Source: Marinibacterium sp050389775
GTDB taxonomy: Bacteria; Pseudomonadota; Alphaproteobacteria; Rhodobacterales; Rhodobacteraceae
Assembly (NCBI RefSeq): GCF_050389775.1
Contig: NZ_CP177144.1
Coordinates: 2,480,001-2,544,000 of the forward strand
Direction: 5' to 3'
Length of the DNA stretch: 64,000 nucleotides
In this document: positions 45,345-53,537 of the stretch, piece after piece
How positions within the stretch are numbered: position 1 is the first letter of the stretch
How the letters are laid out: every line of letters starts with the position of its first letter
Position numbers and translations under genes: made by a program
The notes under the pieces: model-generated
Seen by the model: the letters and a program-made list of their open reading frames with translations, nothing else
What the model was told of the DNA's origin: nothing
Database searches by the model: none

Positions 45345-45503
45345 TTGTCCTTGTCCTTGTCCTTGTCCTTGTCCTTGTCCTTGTCCTTGTCCTTGTCCTT
45401 GTCCTTGTCCTTCTGTCTCTGTCTCTGTCTCTGTCTCTGTCTCTGTCTCTGTCTCTGTCTCTGTCTCTGTCTCTGTCTCTGTCTCTGTCTCTGTCTCTGT
45501 CTC
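45345..45503. repeat. Two abutting hexanucleotide microsatellites
   Basis: (TTGTCC)11 from 45345 to 45410, then TTC, then (TGTCTC)15 from 45414 to 45503. Both are perfect arrays. They lie about 100 bp upstream of the TusA gene start on its minus-strand 5' side, in a stretch with no convincing gene. The unit size of six would keep any frame, so on-off switching of translation is not expected. Confidence 0.95.
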
Positions 45504-46180
45504 GTTCCGCTTTTCCGATGCCCCGTCTCTCCTGTGGTGCGGGGATGCGTGGCGATGATGACCGCTCCACGGCTTTGCGTCCGACGAGGCGCCGAATAGC
45601 AAAATCCAACCAGCAGACTTTCGTTATGATTGAGGGACCCGCAGCGGGCAGATCACGGGCGATAAGATCCGACCCCTTCCTGACCTATGACGTCGATACC
45701 GGCCTGCGTGGTGCCCACCGAAATCTGCCTGTTTGATGGCGCTGACATCGGTCCGCCGGATGGCATTGATACCCGCCTGCGCGGTGATCTCGTCAGCTGA
45801 CGGCACTCTGTCCTCCCGCATGCGCCGCGCTGGCCCGGTCGCCTATTGGCCATCGATGCGCGCCGCCGATGCCCGTCGACCTCTGCCCGCCCTGAGGTAG
45901 CTTGCCGCCTCCGCCGATGGGCGCCGCTTTGTGCTTGCCAATACAGGCCGTGTTGGGTCCGGCGATATGCGTCTGACCGATGCTTACCAACATGCGTTCG
46001 ACCGGTGTCCGCCGGCTTGTGCTCTACCCGCCCTACGGTCACGGATACCGGCCCGACACGTGCCCCCAAACACCCGCCCGGTCCTGCGCCGCCAAAGGCA
46101 CCCCCGGCCTGACACATGATCCACGGGGATGTGACCTTGCGGCGCGTGACTGGCCGGGCGGAATGGCCTAAGCGGGACGG
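45504..46180. other. Non-coding stretch between the microsatellites and ccdA
   Basis: About 680 bp without a recognisable gene. Degenerate short repeats are visible (GCCTGCGTGGTG, GCCTGTTTGATG, GCCTGCGCGGTG at 45700-45790), similar in style to other intergenic arrays of this genome. The end must contain the ccdA promoter. Confidence 0.45.
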
Positions 46181-46933
46181 ATGTTCGGACTGGATATCAT
46201 CGACGCCGCGCTTCTGCCGGCCATGGCCATCGCCCTCGTCGCAGGGCTGATCAGTTTTCTGTCGCCCTGCGTTCTGCCCATCGTGCCGCCCTACCTGGCC
46301 TACATGAGCGGCGTGTCGGTCAGCGATCTCAACGACGGGGCCAAGGGCCGGGGCTCGGCCCTGGTGCCGGCCGTGTTCTTCGTGCTGGGCCTGTCGACGG
46401 TCTTTCTGTTCCTGGGCTTCGCCGCCTCGGCCATCGGCTCGGTCTTCCTGGCCTACCAGGGCTGGTTCAACACCGTCGCCGGCCTGCTGGTCATGGGCTT
46501 TGGCGCGCATTTCGTCGGCGTCTACCGCATCGGTTTCCTCGACCGCGAGGCCCGGATCGACGTGGGCGACCGGGGGGGATCGTCCTTTGGGGCCTATGTG
46601 CTGGGCCTGGCCTTTGCCTTTGGCTGGACGCCGTGCATCGGCCCGCAGCTGGGTGCCATCCTGTCGTTGGCGGCCTCCGAGGCCTCGGTTTCGCGCGGGA
46701 CGATGCTGCTGGCGGTCTATGCGCTGGGGCTGGGCGTGCCCTTTTTGCTGGTCGCGGCCTTTCTGCCCCGGCTGGGCGGGCTGATGGGCTGGATGAAACG
46801 CCACATGGAACAGATCGAGCGGGTCATGGGCCTGCTGCTCTGGACCGTCGGGCTGCTGATGCTGACGGGCGGGTTCTCGCGGTTTTCCTATTGGCTGCTC
46901 GAAACCTTTCCGGGCCTGGCCATGCTGGGCTGA
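46181..46933 (+). CDS. ccdA: Cytochrome c biogenesis protein CcdA
   Basis: 250 residues with six membrane segments. It carries electrons from thioredoxin across the inner membrane to periplasmic thiol proteins for cytochrome c maturation. The redox Cys residues are in FLSPCVLPIVPPYLAYMSG (about residue 30) and WTPCIGPQLGAIL (about residue 152). Length and pattern match the short DsbD-like CcdA family. Confidence 0.95.
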   Translation: MFGLDIIDAALLPAMAIALVAGLISFLSPCVLPIVPPYLAYMSGVSVSDLNDGAKGRGSALVPAVFFVLGLSTVFLFLGFAASAIGSVFLAYQGWFNTVAGLLVMGFGAHFVGVYRIGFLDREARIDVGDRGGSSFGAYVLGLAFAFGWTPCIGPQLGAILSLAASEASVSRGTMLLAVYALGLGVPFLLVAAFLPRLGGLMGWMKRHMEQIERVMGLLLWTVGLLMLTGGFSRFSYWLLETFPGLAMLG

Positions 46934-47033
46934 CGCGGACTGGTGGGCGTAGGTCCGGCCGGGCCTGAAGGTGGCGCAGAGAGGCCTTAATCCCGACAAG
47001 CTGGCGGGCTATGGTGGGCCCGAGAGGTCCGAG

Positions 47034-48269
47034 ATGAGCAGCGCCCAGGGGCGGCAGGTGAGGCGGCGCCGGGTGTTTTACATTCCCGGCTACGATCCGA
47101 TCCCGCCGCGCAAGTACCGAGAGATCTATCGCCGGGAAGGGGCCGAACAGGCCCGGATCTCGGGCTATCGCATCGCCGTGGCCGGGCGCCCGGCGGGGGC
47201 GGGGCCGTTCGGCTGGGACGTGCGGGCCACGATCGAGGGCGAAGAGGTCGCGGCGCGGGTCGAGGTGCTGGTCTGGTCGGACATCGTCAAGGCCAGCATG
47301 TCGGGCACCATCGCGGCAACCTATGGCCAGCTGTGGCGTACGGCCCGGGCCTACCTGGGCACGGGGGCGTTCTGGCCGTTGCTGCGCCTGCGCAAGGGCC
47401 CGGTGATTGCCGCGCTCTACCCGGTGGGGATGCTGTTACTCTACGCGCTGCTGGCCCTCGGGCTGGGACGGCTGGCTTTCTGGCTGGTGCTGGCGCTTTT
47501 GTCCGGGCTGGGGGCATGGGCGGCTCTGCCCGCCCTTGCGGCCGGTCTCGCGACGGCCATCGGGGTGCTGCGGCTGGCCCGAAGGGTCGACGGGCGGACC
47601 TTTGTTTTCTACCTGATGCATGATTTTGCCTATTCGGCCGAGGCCCGGGGGGCGATCCCGCCCGCCCTGTCGGACCGGCTGGCGCGTTTCGGCGACCTGG
47701 TGGCCGAGGCGCTGGCCGATGATGTCGAAGAGGTGCTGGTCGTCGGCCATTCCTCGGGGGCGCACCTGGCCGTAACCGTGCTGGCTGACCTGGTGCGGGC
47801 CGGGCGGGTGCCGCGGGACGGGCCGGCGCTGGCCTTCCTGTCGCTGGGCCAGGTGGTGCCCATGGTGTCCTTCCTGCCCGGGGCTGACCGGCTGCGCCGC
47901 GACCTGCGCGACCTGTCGGTGGCCGGGGGGGTGACCTGGGTGGATGTGACGGCGCCGGGCGATGGCTGTGCCTTTGCCCTGTGCGACCCGGTGGCGGTGA
48001 CCGGCGTGGCGCCCGAGGACCAGCGATGGCCGCTGGTGATCTCGGCAGCCTTCACCCGGACGCTGTCGCCCGAACGTTGGGCGGCCCTGCGCTGGCGTTT
48101 TCACCGGCTGCATTTCCAGTACCTGCATGCGTTCGACCGGCCGGGCGATTACGATTACTTTTGCATCACCGCCGGGCCCCGGACGCTGGCCGGGCGGTAT
48201 GACGGGCGGGCGCCGTCGCAGTCGCGCATCGTCACGCCCCTGTCAAACTATCGGTCGGTGGCGCCATGA
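47034..48269 (+). CDS. Membrane-associated alpha/beta-hydrolase-like protein
   Basis: 411 residues from the ATG at 47034. It begins with a basic stretch and VFYIPGYDPIPPRKYREIYRRE, then two hydrophobic segments (LLYALLALGLGRLAFWLVLALLSG; ALPALAAGLATAIGVL) and a C-terminal lipase-like domain with nucleophile elbow VVGHSSGAHLA (Ser at about residue 240). The catalytic acid and His cannot be placed firmly. It overlaps the P450 gene by 4 bp, so the two probably act together on a hydrophobic substrate. Function unknown. Confidence 0.75.
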   Translation: MSSAQGRQVRRRRVFYIPGYDPIPPRKYREIYRREGAEQARISGYRIAVAGRPAGAGPFGWDVRATIEGEEVAARVEVLVWSDIVKASMSGTIAATYGQLWRTARAYLGTGAFWPLLRLRKGPVIAALYPVGMLLLYALLALGLGRLAFWLVLALLSGLGAWAALPALAAGLATAIGVLRLARRVDGRTFVFYLMHDFAYSAEARGAIPPALSDRLARFGDLVAEALADDVEEVLVVGHSSGAHLAVTVLADLVRAGRVPRDGPALAFLSLGQVVPMVSFLPGADRLRRDLRDLSVAGGVTWVDVTAPGDGCAFALCDPVAVTGVAPEDQRWPLVISAAFTRTLSPERWAALRWRFHRLHFQYLHAFDRPGDYDYFCITAGPRTLAGRYDGRAPSQSRIVTPLSNYRSVAP

Positions 48270-49609
48270 TGCCCCCGAAGCCGCCGTCGCGGCCCGACAG
48301 GGTATCGCTGCTACGGTATGCCCGGCTGTTTCGTCGGGACATCCTGTCGGCCCAGCCCGAACGGCTGTACCGAGCCTGGATGGCCGAGTTCCGCACGCCG
48401 TTCTTCCGGTCCTTCCTGGTCAACCAGCCCGACCTTGTGGCCGAGATCCTGAAGGCCCGGCCGCGGGATTTCCCCAAGTCGGACCGTGTGGGCGAGGGGC
48501 TGCGGCCGCTCCTGGGCAATTCGGTTTTCCTGACCAACGGGGCGACATGGGAACGCCAGCGGCGGATCATCGACCCGGCCTTCGAGGGCGGCCGGCTGAA
48601 GGACACCTTTCCGGCCATGCTCGCCGCGGCCGACCGGGCCGTCGAGGGGTTGGCGGAGGGCATCGTCGAGATCGAGGCGGTGACCAGCCAGGCGGCGGCG
48701 GACGTGATCTTCCGCACGCTGTTTTCCATTCCGATCGATCACCGGGTGGCGGGCGAGGTCTTTGACGCCTTCCGCAGCTACCAGCGCAGCCAGCCGATCC
48801 TGAACCTGGCGGCCTTTGTGCCGGTGCCGCGCTGGGTGCCCCGGTTCTTCTCGCGGCGCACGCGGGCCACGGCGCGGACGATCCGCGACCTGATCACAGG
48901 GCTGACCGAAGCGCGCCAGCGCGAGATCGATGCGGGCCGGGCGCCGGACGACCTGGCGACCAAGATCATGACAACGGTCGATCCCGAGACGGGGCAGGGC
49001 TTTGACACCGACGAGATGGTCGACCAGGTGGCGATCTTTTTCCTGGCCGGGCACGAGACCAGTGCCTCGGCCCTGGGCTGGGCGCTGTACCTGCTGGCCA
49101 CCCATCCCGAGTGGCAGGAGAAGGTCGCGGCCGAGGCCCGGGCGGTGACGCATTGGGATTTCGCGGCGATGTCGCGGCTGCGGGTGACACGGGACGTGTT
49201 CCGCGAGGCGCTGCGGCTGTATCCGCCGGTGCCGATGATGGTGCGCGAGGCGACGGGCTGCGAACATTTCCGCGACCGGGAGGTACCCCGGGGGGCGCAG
49301 CTGGTGCTGAGCCCCTGGCACCTGCATCGCCATGCGCGGCTGTGGGACAATCCCGACGGGTTCGACCCCGAACGCTGGCAGGGGGAGAACGGGCGGCGTT
49401 GCGGGCGCGAGGCCTATATCCCGTTCTCGGCCGGGGCGCGGGTCTGCACCGGGGCGGGGTTTGCGATGATCGAAGGCGTGCTGATCCTGGCGCGGTTGAT
49501 GGCGCGGTATCACGTGGCGCCGGTCGAGGGGCGCGTGCCGGTGCCGGTGGCGCATCTGACGGTGCGGTCCAAGGACGGGATCTGGTTGAAGGTCAATGCG
49601 CGGGGGTGA
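48266..49609 (+). CDS. Cytochrome P450
   Basis: 447 residues. The haem-binding loop is FSAGARVCTGAGFA (Cys at about residue 394), the I-helix oxygen motif is AGHETSAS (about 262) and the ExxR motif is in REALRLYPPVP. No N-terminal membrane anchor is seen, so it is probably soluble and needs a ferredoxin partner, which is not nearby. Sequence style (LTNGATWERQRRIIDPAF) recalls CYP families that hydroxylate fatty acids or terpenoids; the substrate is not inferable. Coupled by ATGA overlap to the upstream hydrolase-like gene. Confidence 0.92.
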   Translation: MMPPKPPSRPDRVSLLRYARLFRRDILSAQPERLYRAWMAEFRTPFFRSFLVNQPDLVAEILKARPRDFPKSDRVGEGLRPLLGNSVFLTNGATWERQRRIIDPAFEGGRLKDTFPAMLAAADRAVEGLAEGIVEIEAVTSQAAADVIFRTLFSIPIDHRVAGEVFDAFRSYQRSQPILNLAAFVPVPRWVPRFFSRRTRATARTIRDLITGLTEARQREIDAGRAPDDLATKIMTTVDPETGQGFDTDEMVDQVAIFFLAGHETSASALGWALYLLATHPEWQEKVAAEARAVTHWDFAAMSRLRVTRDVFREALRLYPPVPMMVREATGCEHFRDREVPRGAQLVLSPWHLHRHARLWDNPDGFDPERWQGENGRRCGREAYIPFSAGARVCTGAGFAMIEGVLILARLMARYHVAPVEGRVPVPVAHLTVRSKDGIWLKVNARG

Positions 49610-49614
49610 CGGGC

Positions 49615-49659
49615 AAAACTTTCATTGAAAGTTTTGGGAAAAGTCTCGGGGAGACTTTT
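49615..49659. terminator. Two hairpins between convergent genes
   Basis: AAAACTTTC-ATT-GAAAGTTTT (49615-49635) and AAAAGTCTC-GGG-GAGACTTTT (49639-49659) are perfect hairpins with A- and T-tracts. They can end transcripts from the P450 operon and from the small gene on the other strand. Confidence 0.85.
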
Positions 49660-49665
49660 CGGGCG

Positions 49666-49896
49666 TCAGAGCCAGATGCGGATGGGTTCGTTGTTGCAGA
49701 AGATGACAACCTGCTCGCCGTTGAGCACGGCATGATAGCCACGTCTTCGAAGTTCTTGTTCGAAGGCTTCGCGTCCGACGATCATTTCCATGTCGCGAAT
49801 GGAGCGACGCACGACCTGGCCTTCACGGGCGGCCTTGGCGTCGAAGATACGTTGCATCCAGAGATCGGGCGGCAGGTGACGGGAAATGTGGGACAT
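49666..49896 (-). CDS. Small conserved protein, function unknown
   Basis: 76 residues: MSHISRHLPPDLWMQRIFDA, VVRRSIRDMEMIVGREAFEQEL, GYHAVLNGEQVVIFCNNEPIRIW. Proteins of this form are widespread in Rhodobacterales and are sometimes mislabelled as a phosphoribosylanthranilate isomerase, which this is far too short to be. It follows the RHH gene on the same strand, 24 bp away. Confidence 0.75.
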   Translation of the reverse strand: MSHISRHLPPDLWMQRIFDAKAAREGQVVRRSIRDMEMIVGREAFEQELRRRGYHAVLNGEQVVIFCNNEPIRIWL

Positions 49897-49920
49897 GCCG
49901 CCAGTTTTGCGGCAGCGAGG

Positions 49921-50136
49921 TTAACGCGCCCTTAACCGGCGCAGGACAAACAGCCGGATGGCCGAGGCCAGCCCGGTATCAAGGTCGCGCCCGGCGTCGA
50001 TCTCGGCCGCCAGGGCGTTGATCGCAATGCCATCCTCGGCCGCGATCTCGCGGAACACGTCCCAGAACTCGTCCTCGAGCGACACGCTGGTGCGATGCCC
50101 GCGCAGGGTCAGCGAGCGTTTGCGCGGCGGGCTCAT
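49921..50136 (-). CDS. Ribbon-helix-helix domain protein
   Basis: 71 residues. KRSLTLRGHRTSVSLEDEFWDVFREIAAEDG is the beta-strand plus first helix of a ribbon-helix-helix DNA-binding fold; INALAAEIDAGRDLDTGLASAIRLFVL gives the second helix and tail. It may be a regulator of neighbouring genes. Its ATG overlaps the stop of the DUF4169 gene (ATGA), in the fumC-led series. Confidence 0.85.
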   Translation of the reverse strand: MSPPRKRSLTLRGHRTSVSLEDEFWDVFREIAAEDGIAINALAAEIDAGRDLDTGLASAIRLFVLRRLRAR

Positions 50137-50309
50137 TCGTCGGTCTTGTGGCCGTCCAGCCGGCGCTCGGCCAGGCTGGTCCGGGCCTTGTCGCGGGTCT
50201 TGTCGGCCTTGCTGCGCCCGAATTTCACCGCGTTCTCGTCGGCGCGGGCCTTCTTCTCGGCCCGCGCCTTGTCTTTCCGGAACCTGTTCAGGTTGACCGG
50301 TTTGCTCAA
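50133..50309 (-). CDS. DUF4169 family protein, short basic
   Basis: 58 residues read on the minus strand from a TTG at 50309: SKPVNLNRFRKDKARAEKK, ARADENAVKFGRSKADKTR and a C-terminal LAERRLDGHKTDE. This matches the small, highly basic DUF4169 family of Rhodobacterales; function unknown. The start codon overlaps the fumC stop (TTGA) and the stop overlaps the RHH start, so translation of fumC, DUF4169 and RHH is likely coupled. Confidence 0.8.
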   Translation of the reverse strand: MSKPVNLNRFRKDKARAEKKARADENAVKFGRSKADKTRDKARTSLAERRLDGHKTDE

Positions 50310-51700
50310 TCCTTCGGCCCGATCATGTCTTCGGGACGCACCACGCGGTCAAAGGTCTCCTCGTCGACATATCCCAGCGCGATGGCCTCTTCCTTGAGCG
50401 TCGTGCCGTTCCTGTGCGCCGTCTTGGCCACGGTCGTCGCCTTGTCGTAGCCGATGGTCGGCGCCAGCGCCGTCACCAGCATCAGGCTTTCCTTCATCAG
50501 CTTGTCGATCCGGGTCTCGTTGGCCTGGATGCCGGCCACCATGTTGTCGGTGAAGGCCGAGGCGCTGTCGCCCAGCAGCTGCATGGATTGCAGGACGTTG
50601 TAGCTCATCATCGGGTTGTAGACGTTGAGCTCGAAATGACCCTGCGAGCCGGCCATGCCGACGGCCGCGTCATTGCCCATGACATGCGCGCAGACCATGG
50701 TCAGCGCCTCGGCCTGGGTCGGGTTGACCTTGCCGGGCATGATCGACGAGCCGGGTTCGTTTTCCGGCAGGATCAGCTCGCCCAGGCCCGACCGCGGGCC
50801 GGAGCCCAGCAGGCGGATGTCGTTGGCGATCTTGAAGAGCGAGGCGGCGACCGTCTTGAGCGCGCCCGAGAACATGACCATCGCGTCATGGGCGGCGAGT
50901 GCCTCGAATTTGTTGGGCGCGGTGACGAAGGGCAGGCCGGTGATCTCGGCCATGTTGGCCGCCACGGCCTCGCCCCAGCCTTTCTTGGTATTCAGCCCGG
51001 TGCCCACGGCCGTGCCGCCCTGGGCCAGCTCGTAGATGTCGGGCAGGCAGGCCTTGACCCGCTCGATGCCCTTGGCCACCTGGTGGGCATAGCCGCCGAA
51101 TTCCTGGCCCAGCGTCAGGGGCGTGGCATCCTGGGTATGGGTGCGCCCGATCTTGATGATGTCCTTGAATTCTTCCGATTTCGCCACCAGGGCCGCATGC
51201 AGCTTTTCCAGCCCCGGCAGCAGCACGTCGCGGGCCTGCATGGCGATGCCCACGTGCATGGCCGTGGGGAAGGTGTCGTTGGACGACTGGCCCATGTTGC
51301 AATGGTCGTTGGGGTGCACGGGGGTCTTCGACCCCATCTCGCCGCCCAGCATCTCGATCGCCCGGTTGGAAATCACCTCGTTGGCGTTCATGTTCGACTG
51401 GGTGCCGGACCCGGTCTGCCAGACGACCAGCGGGAAATTGTCGTCGAACTTGCCGTCGATCACCTCGCCGGCGGCGGCGATGATGGCATCGGCCAGCTCG
51501 GGCGCCATCGCGCCGTTGGCCTTGTTGGCCATGGCACAGGCCTTCTTGACCACACCGAGCGCCCGGATGATCGGCACGGGCTGTTTTTCCCAGCCGATGG
51601 GGAAATTGATGATCGACCGCTGGGTCTGTGCGCCCCAGTACTTGTCGGAGGGGACTTCCAGCGGGCCAAAGCTGTCGGTTTCGGTGCGGGTCTCGGACAT
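50306..51700 (-). CDS. fumC: Fumarate hydratase class II
   Basis: 464 residues. Iron-independent fumarase of the citric acid cycle (fumarate to malate). Family features are KYWGAQTQRSIINFPIG, GSGTQSNMNANEVISNRA, HPNDHCNMGQSSNDTFPTAMH, GRTHTQDATPLTLGQE and the signature GSSIMPGKVNPTQ. The ATG at 51700 is chosen (MSETRTETDSFG); longer frames are not supported. It leads a series of three small genes transcribed in the same direction. Confidence 0.97.
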   Translation of the reverse strand: MSETRTETDSFGPLEVPSDKYWGAQTQRSIINFPIGWEKQPVPIIRALGVVKKACAMANKANGAMAPELADAIIAAAGEVIDGKFDDNFPLVVWQTGSGTQSNMNANEVISNRAIEMLGGEMGSKTPVHPNDHCNMGQSSNDTFPTAMHVGIAMQARDVLLPGLEKLHAALVAKSEEFKDIIKIGRTHTQDATPLTLGQEFGGYAHQVAKGIERVKACLPDIYELAQGGTAVGTGLNTKKGWGEAVAANMAEITGLPFVTAPNKFEALAAHDAMVMFSGALKTVAASLFKIANDIRLLGSGPRSGLGELILPENEPGSSIMPGKVNPTQAEALTMVCAHVMGNDAAVGMAGSQGHFELNVYNPMMSYNVLQSMQLLGDSASAFTDNMVAGIQANETRIDKLMKESLMLVTALAPTIGYDKATTVAKTAHRNGTTLKEEAIALGYVDEETFDRVVRPEDMIGPKD

Positions 51701-51914
51701 CTGTCGCTCCCTTGCGTGGACACTTGCAGGCGGGTTTAGCGGGGTGGCCGGGTTTAGGCAATCTGGCTGTTTCCCCTGCGGTTTCCGCAAGGTGCATGGC
51801 GGGCGGTGTCGCCAACGTGATGGGCGCGGTGAGAAAGGGCTTGAGTTCGCCGGGGCGAGAACGGAAACTTCGGCGCGGCGGGATCAAGCCCCGCCAGGAT
51901 CAAGGAGATCGCCG

Positions 51915-52577
51915 ATGCCCCGTTGCGCAGGTTCCCATGCCCGTCCGGCCCTGTCCCGGGTCCGCCCGGCCGCCCGTCGGGTGGCAGGCCGGTCCGCCGT
52001 GGCGCGGGCCGTGGCCCGCCCGGCCGATGACCTGCGCCCGCTCAAGACCCTGGGCCTGACCCTGCTGGTCGCCCTGGCGCTGGCCCTGCTGGCCGCGGGC
52101 CGGGCAGGGGCGGCCGAGATCGCCGATTTCGTGGGCTCGTACAAGGGCAAGGCCCAGATCGCCTCGGCCGGCGAGATGCACCAGCGCGACCTGTCGGTCG
52201 AGATCCAGGAGACCCGCGAAGGCTTCAAGGTCGATTGGAGCACGATCACCTACCGCGCCGACGGGCGGACCAAGGAAGCGGTCTATTCGATCAATTTCGT
52301 GCCCAGCGACCGCGACGAGGTCTATTCGGCGGCCATGCGCAAGAACATGTTCGGCCATGACGTGCAGATGGACCCGATGAAGGGCGAGCCCTATGTCTGG
52401 GCGCGCATCATCGGCGACACGATGACGGTCTTCTCGCTCTTCGTCGACGACCAGGGCGGCTATGAGATCCAGGAATTCAACCGCACCCTGACCGAAGGCG
52501 GGCTGGACCTGGATTTCCTCAGCGTGCGCAACGGCGCCGTGCGCCGGCGGGTCGAAACCTTCCTGGCGCTGGAATAG
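51915..52577 (+). CDS. Exported protein of unknown function
   Basis: 220 residues. A long basic N-terminal region ends in a hydrophobic segment (TLGLTLLVALALALLAAGRA) and an AGAAEI cleavage-like site. The mature part starts IADFVGSYKGKAQI and continues with EIQETREGFKVDWSTITYRADGRTKE and MTVFSLFVDDQGGYEIQEF, a small beta-rich domain resembling Rhodobacterales periplasmic proteins without a named family. It is followed by 400 bp without genes. Confidence 0.72.
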   Translation: MPRCAGSHARPALSRVRPAARRVAGRSAVARAVARPADDLRPLKTLGLTLLVALALALLAAGRAGAAEIADFVGSYKGKAQIASAGEMHQRDLSVEIQETREGFKVDWSTITYRADGRTKEAVYSINFVPSDRDEVYSAAMRKNMFGHDVQMDPMKGEPYVWARIIGDTMTVFSLFVDDQGGYEIQEFNRTLTEGGLDLDFLSVRNGAVRRRVETFLALE

Positions 52578-52990
52578 GCGCGGCCCCGGCGCGGGATCGG
52601 GTGTTGGTGCCTGCCGAGGCGGGGGTCAATGTGGCGATTGCGTTCGCTGCCGGCCGGACGAGGGGCGGCGCCTGATCCTTTGGCACTGCATGGCGTTTGA
52701 CCCGTCGCCCGGGGGCAGCCTGTTGCTGCATCGTAATGTGCGAGGGCAACTCCGGTGGGGACGTGATCTGCGAGGTCGCCTGGGCCTCTGCAGCACGTCC
52801 CGGCTGAAACTTTACCTGTAAGGCAATCTCCGGCGGCACCCTTCCCGGGAAACACGCGCCGCGTCCACCAGGCCTTAGGGCGGCCATGGTTCCGGCGTCG
52901 GGCGGTGCAGGGGCAGCACGTCGGGGAAAACGCAACGGGCGCGCCCATCGGCACGCCCGGGATCGTTCAATGCGGCCCGAAGGCCCCGGC
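52578..52990. other. Intergenic region upstream/downstream of sspB
   Basis: About 410 bp between two convergent genes. No plausible gene is seen. A hairpin-like GGGCGCGCCCATCGGCACGC lies at about 52940, near the end of sspB. Confidence 0.4.
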
Positions 52991-53461
52991 TTACTTGCGG
53001 AACTTGTCCAGCGACACGACCTCGGCATCCGAGGATTTGCGTTCCTCGGGCTCGGGCTGGTCTTCCGGCTCGATGGGTTCGGGCGGCTCGGTATCGGGGT
53101 CGTCATCCTCGGGCGATTCGAATCGCAGGCCGAATTCGACCGACGGATCGACGAAGGTCTTGATGGCGTCGTAGGGGATATAGAGCGGCTCGGGCTGGTC
53201 GCCAAAGTTCAGCGTGACGGCAAATCCGTCATCGGTCACGTCGAGATTGTCGAACCAATGCTGCATGACCACCGTCATCTCCGACGGATAGCGGTCCGAC
53301 AGCCAGTCGGCCAACAGGGCGTCGGGATGGGTCGTGTCAAAGGTGATGAAGAAATGATGCGCCCCGGGCAGGCCATTGGCCTGCACATCCTCCAGCACGG
53401 CCTTGATCAGCCCGCGCATCGCCGTGTGCATCAGATTTCCGTAGTCGATATTGCGTGGCAT
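52991..53461 (-). CDS. sspB: SspB-type ClpXP adaptor (alphaproteobacterial)
   Basis: 156 residues. IDYGNLMHTAMRGLIKAVLEDV, GAHHFFITFDTTHPD, MTVVMQHWFDNLDVTDDGFAV and LYIPYDAIKTFVDPSVEFGL are the SspB-alpha fold; the C-terminal acidic linker and final VVSLDKFRK would dock to ClpX. The adaptor tethers tmRNA-tagged proteins to ClpXP. The tmRNA gene itself lies 2 kb away (ssrA, 55404-55715), so both halves of the tag pathway are in this window. Confidence 0.93.
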   Translation of the reverse strand: MPRNIDYGNLMHTAMRGLIKAVLEDVQANGLPGAHHFFITFDTTHPDALLADWLSDRYPSEMTVVMQHWFDNLDVTDDGFAVTLNFGDQPEPLYIPYDAIKTFVDPSVEFGLRFESPEDDDPDTEPPEPIEPEDQPEPEERKSSDAEVVSLDKFRK

Positions 53462-53537
53462 CGCACCATTCCCTGCCGTCTTGGCTACAGAATAGGGGAT
53501 TCGGAGGGAAACGAAAGACGCCCTTTGCGTTAATCCG

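Noticed and set aside
45345..45503. The hexamer arrays as a CRISPR.
   Set aside because: The units are 6 bp and contiguous, with no spacers and no cas genes.
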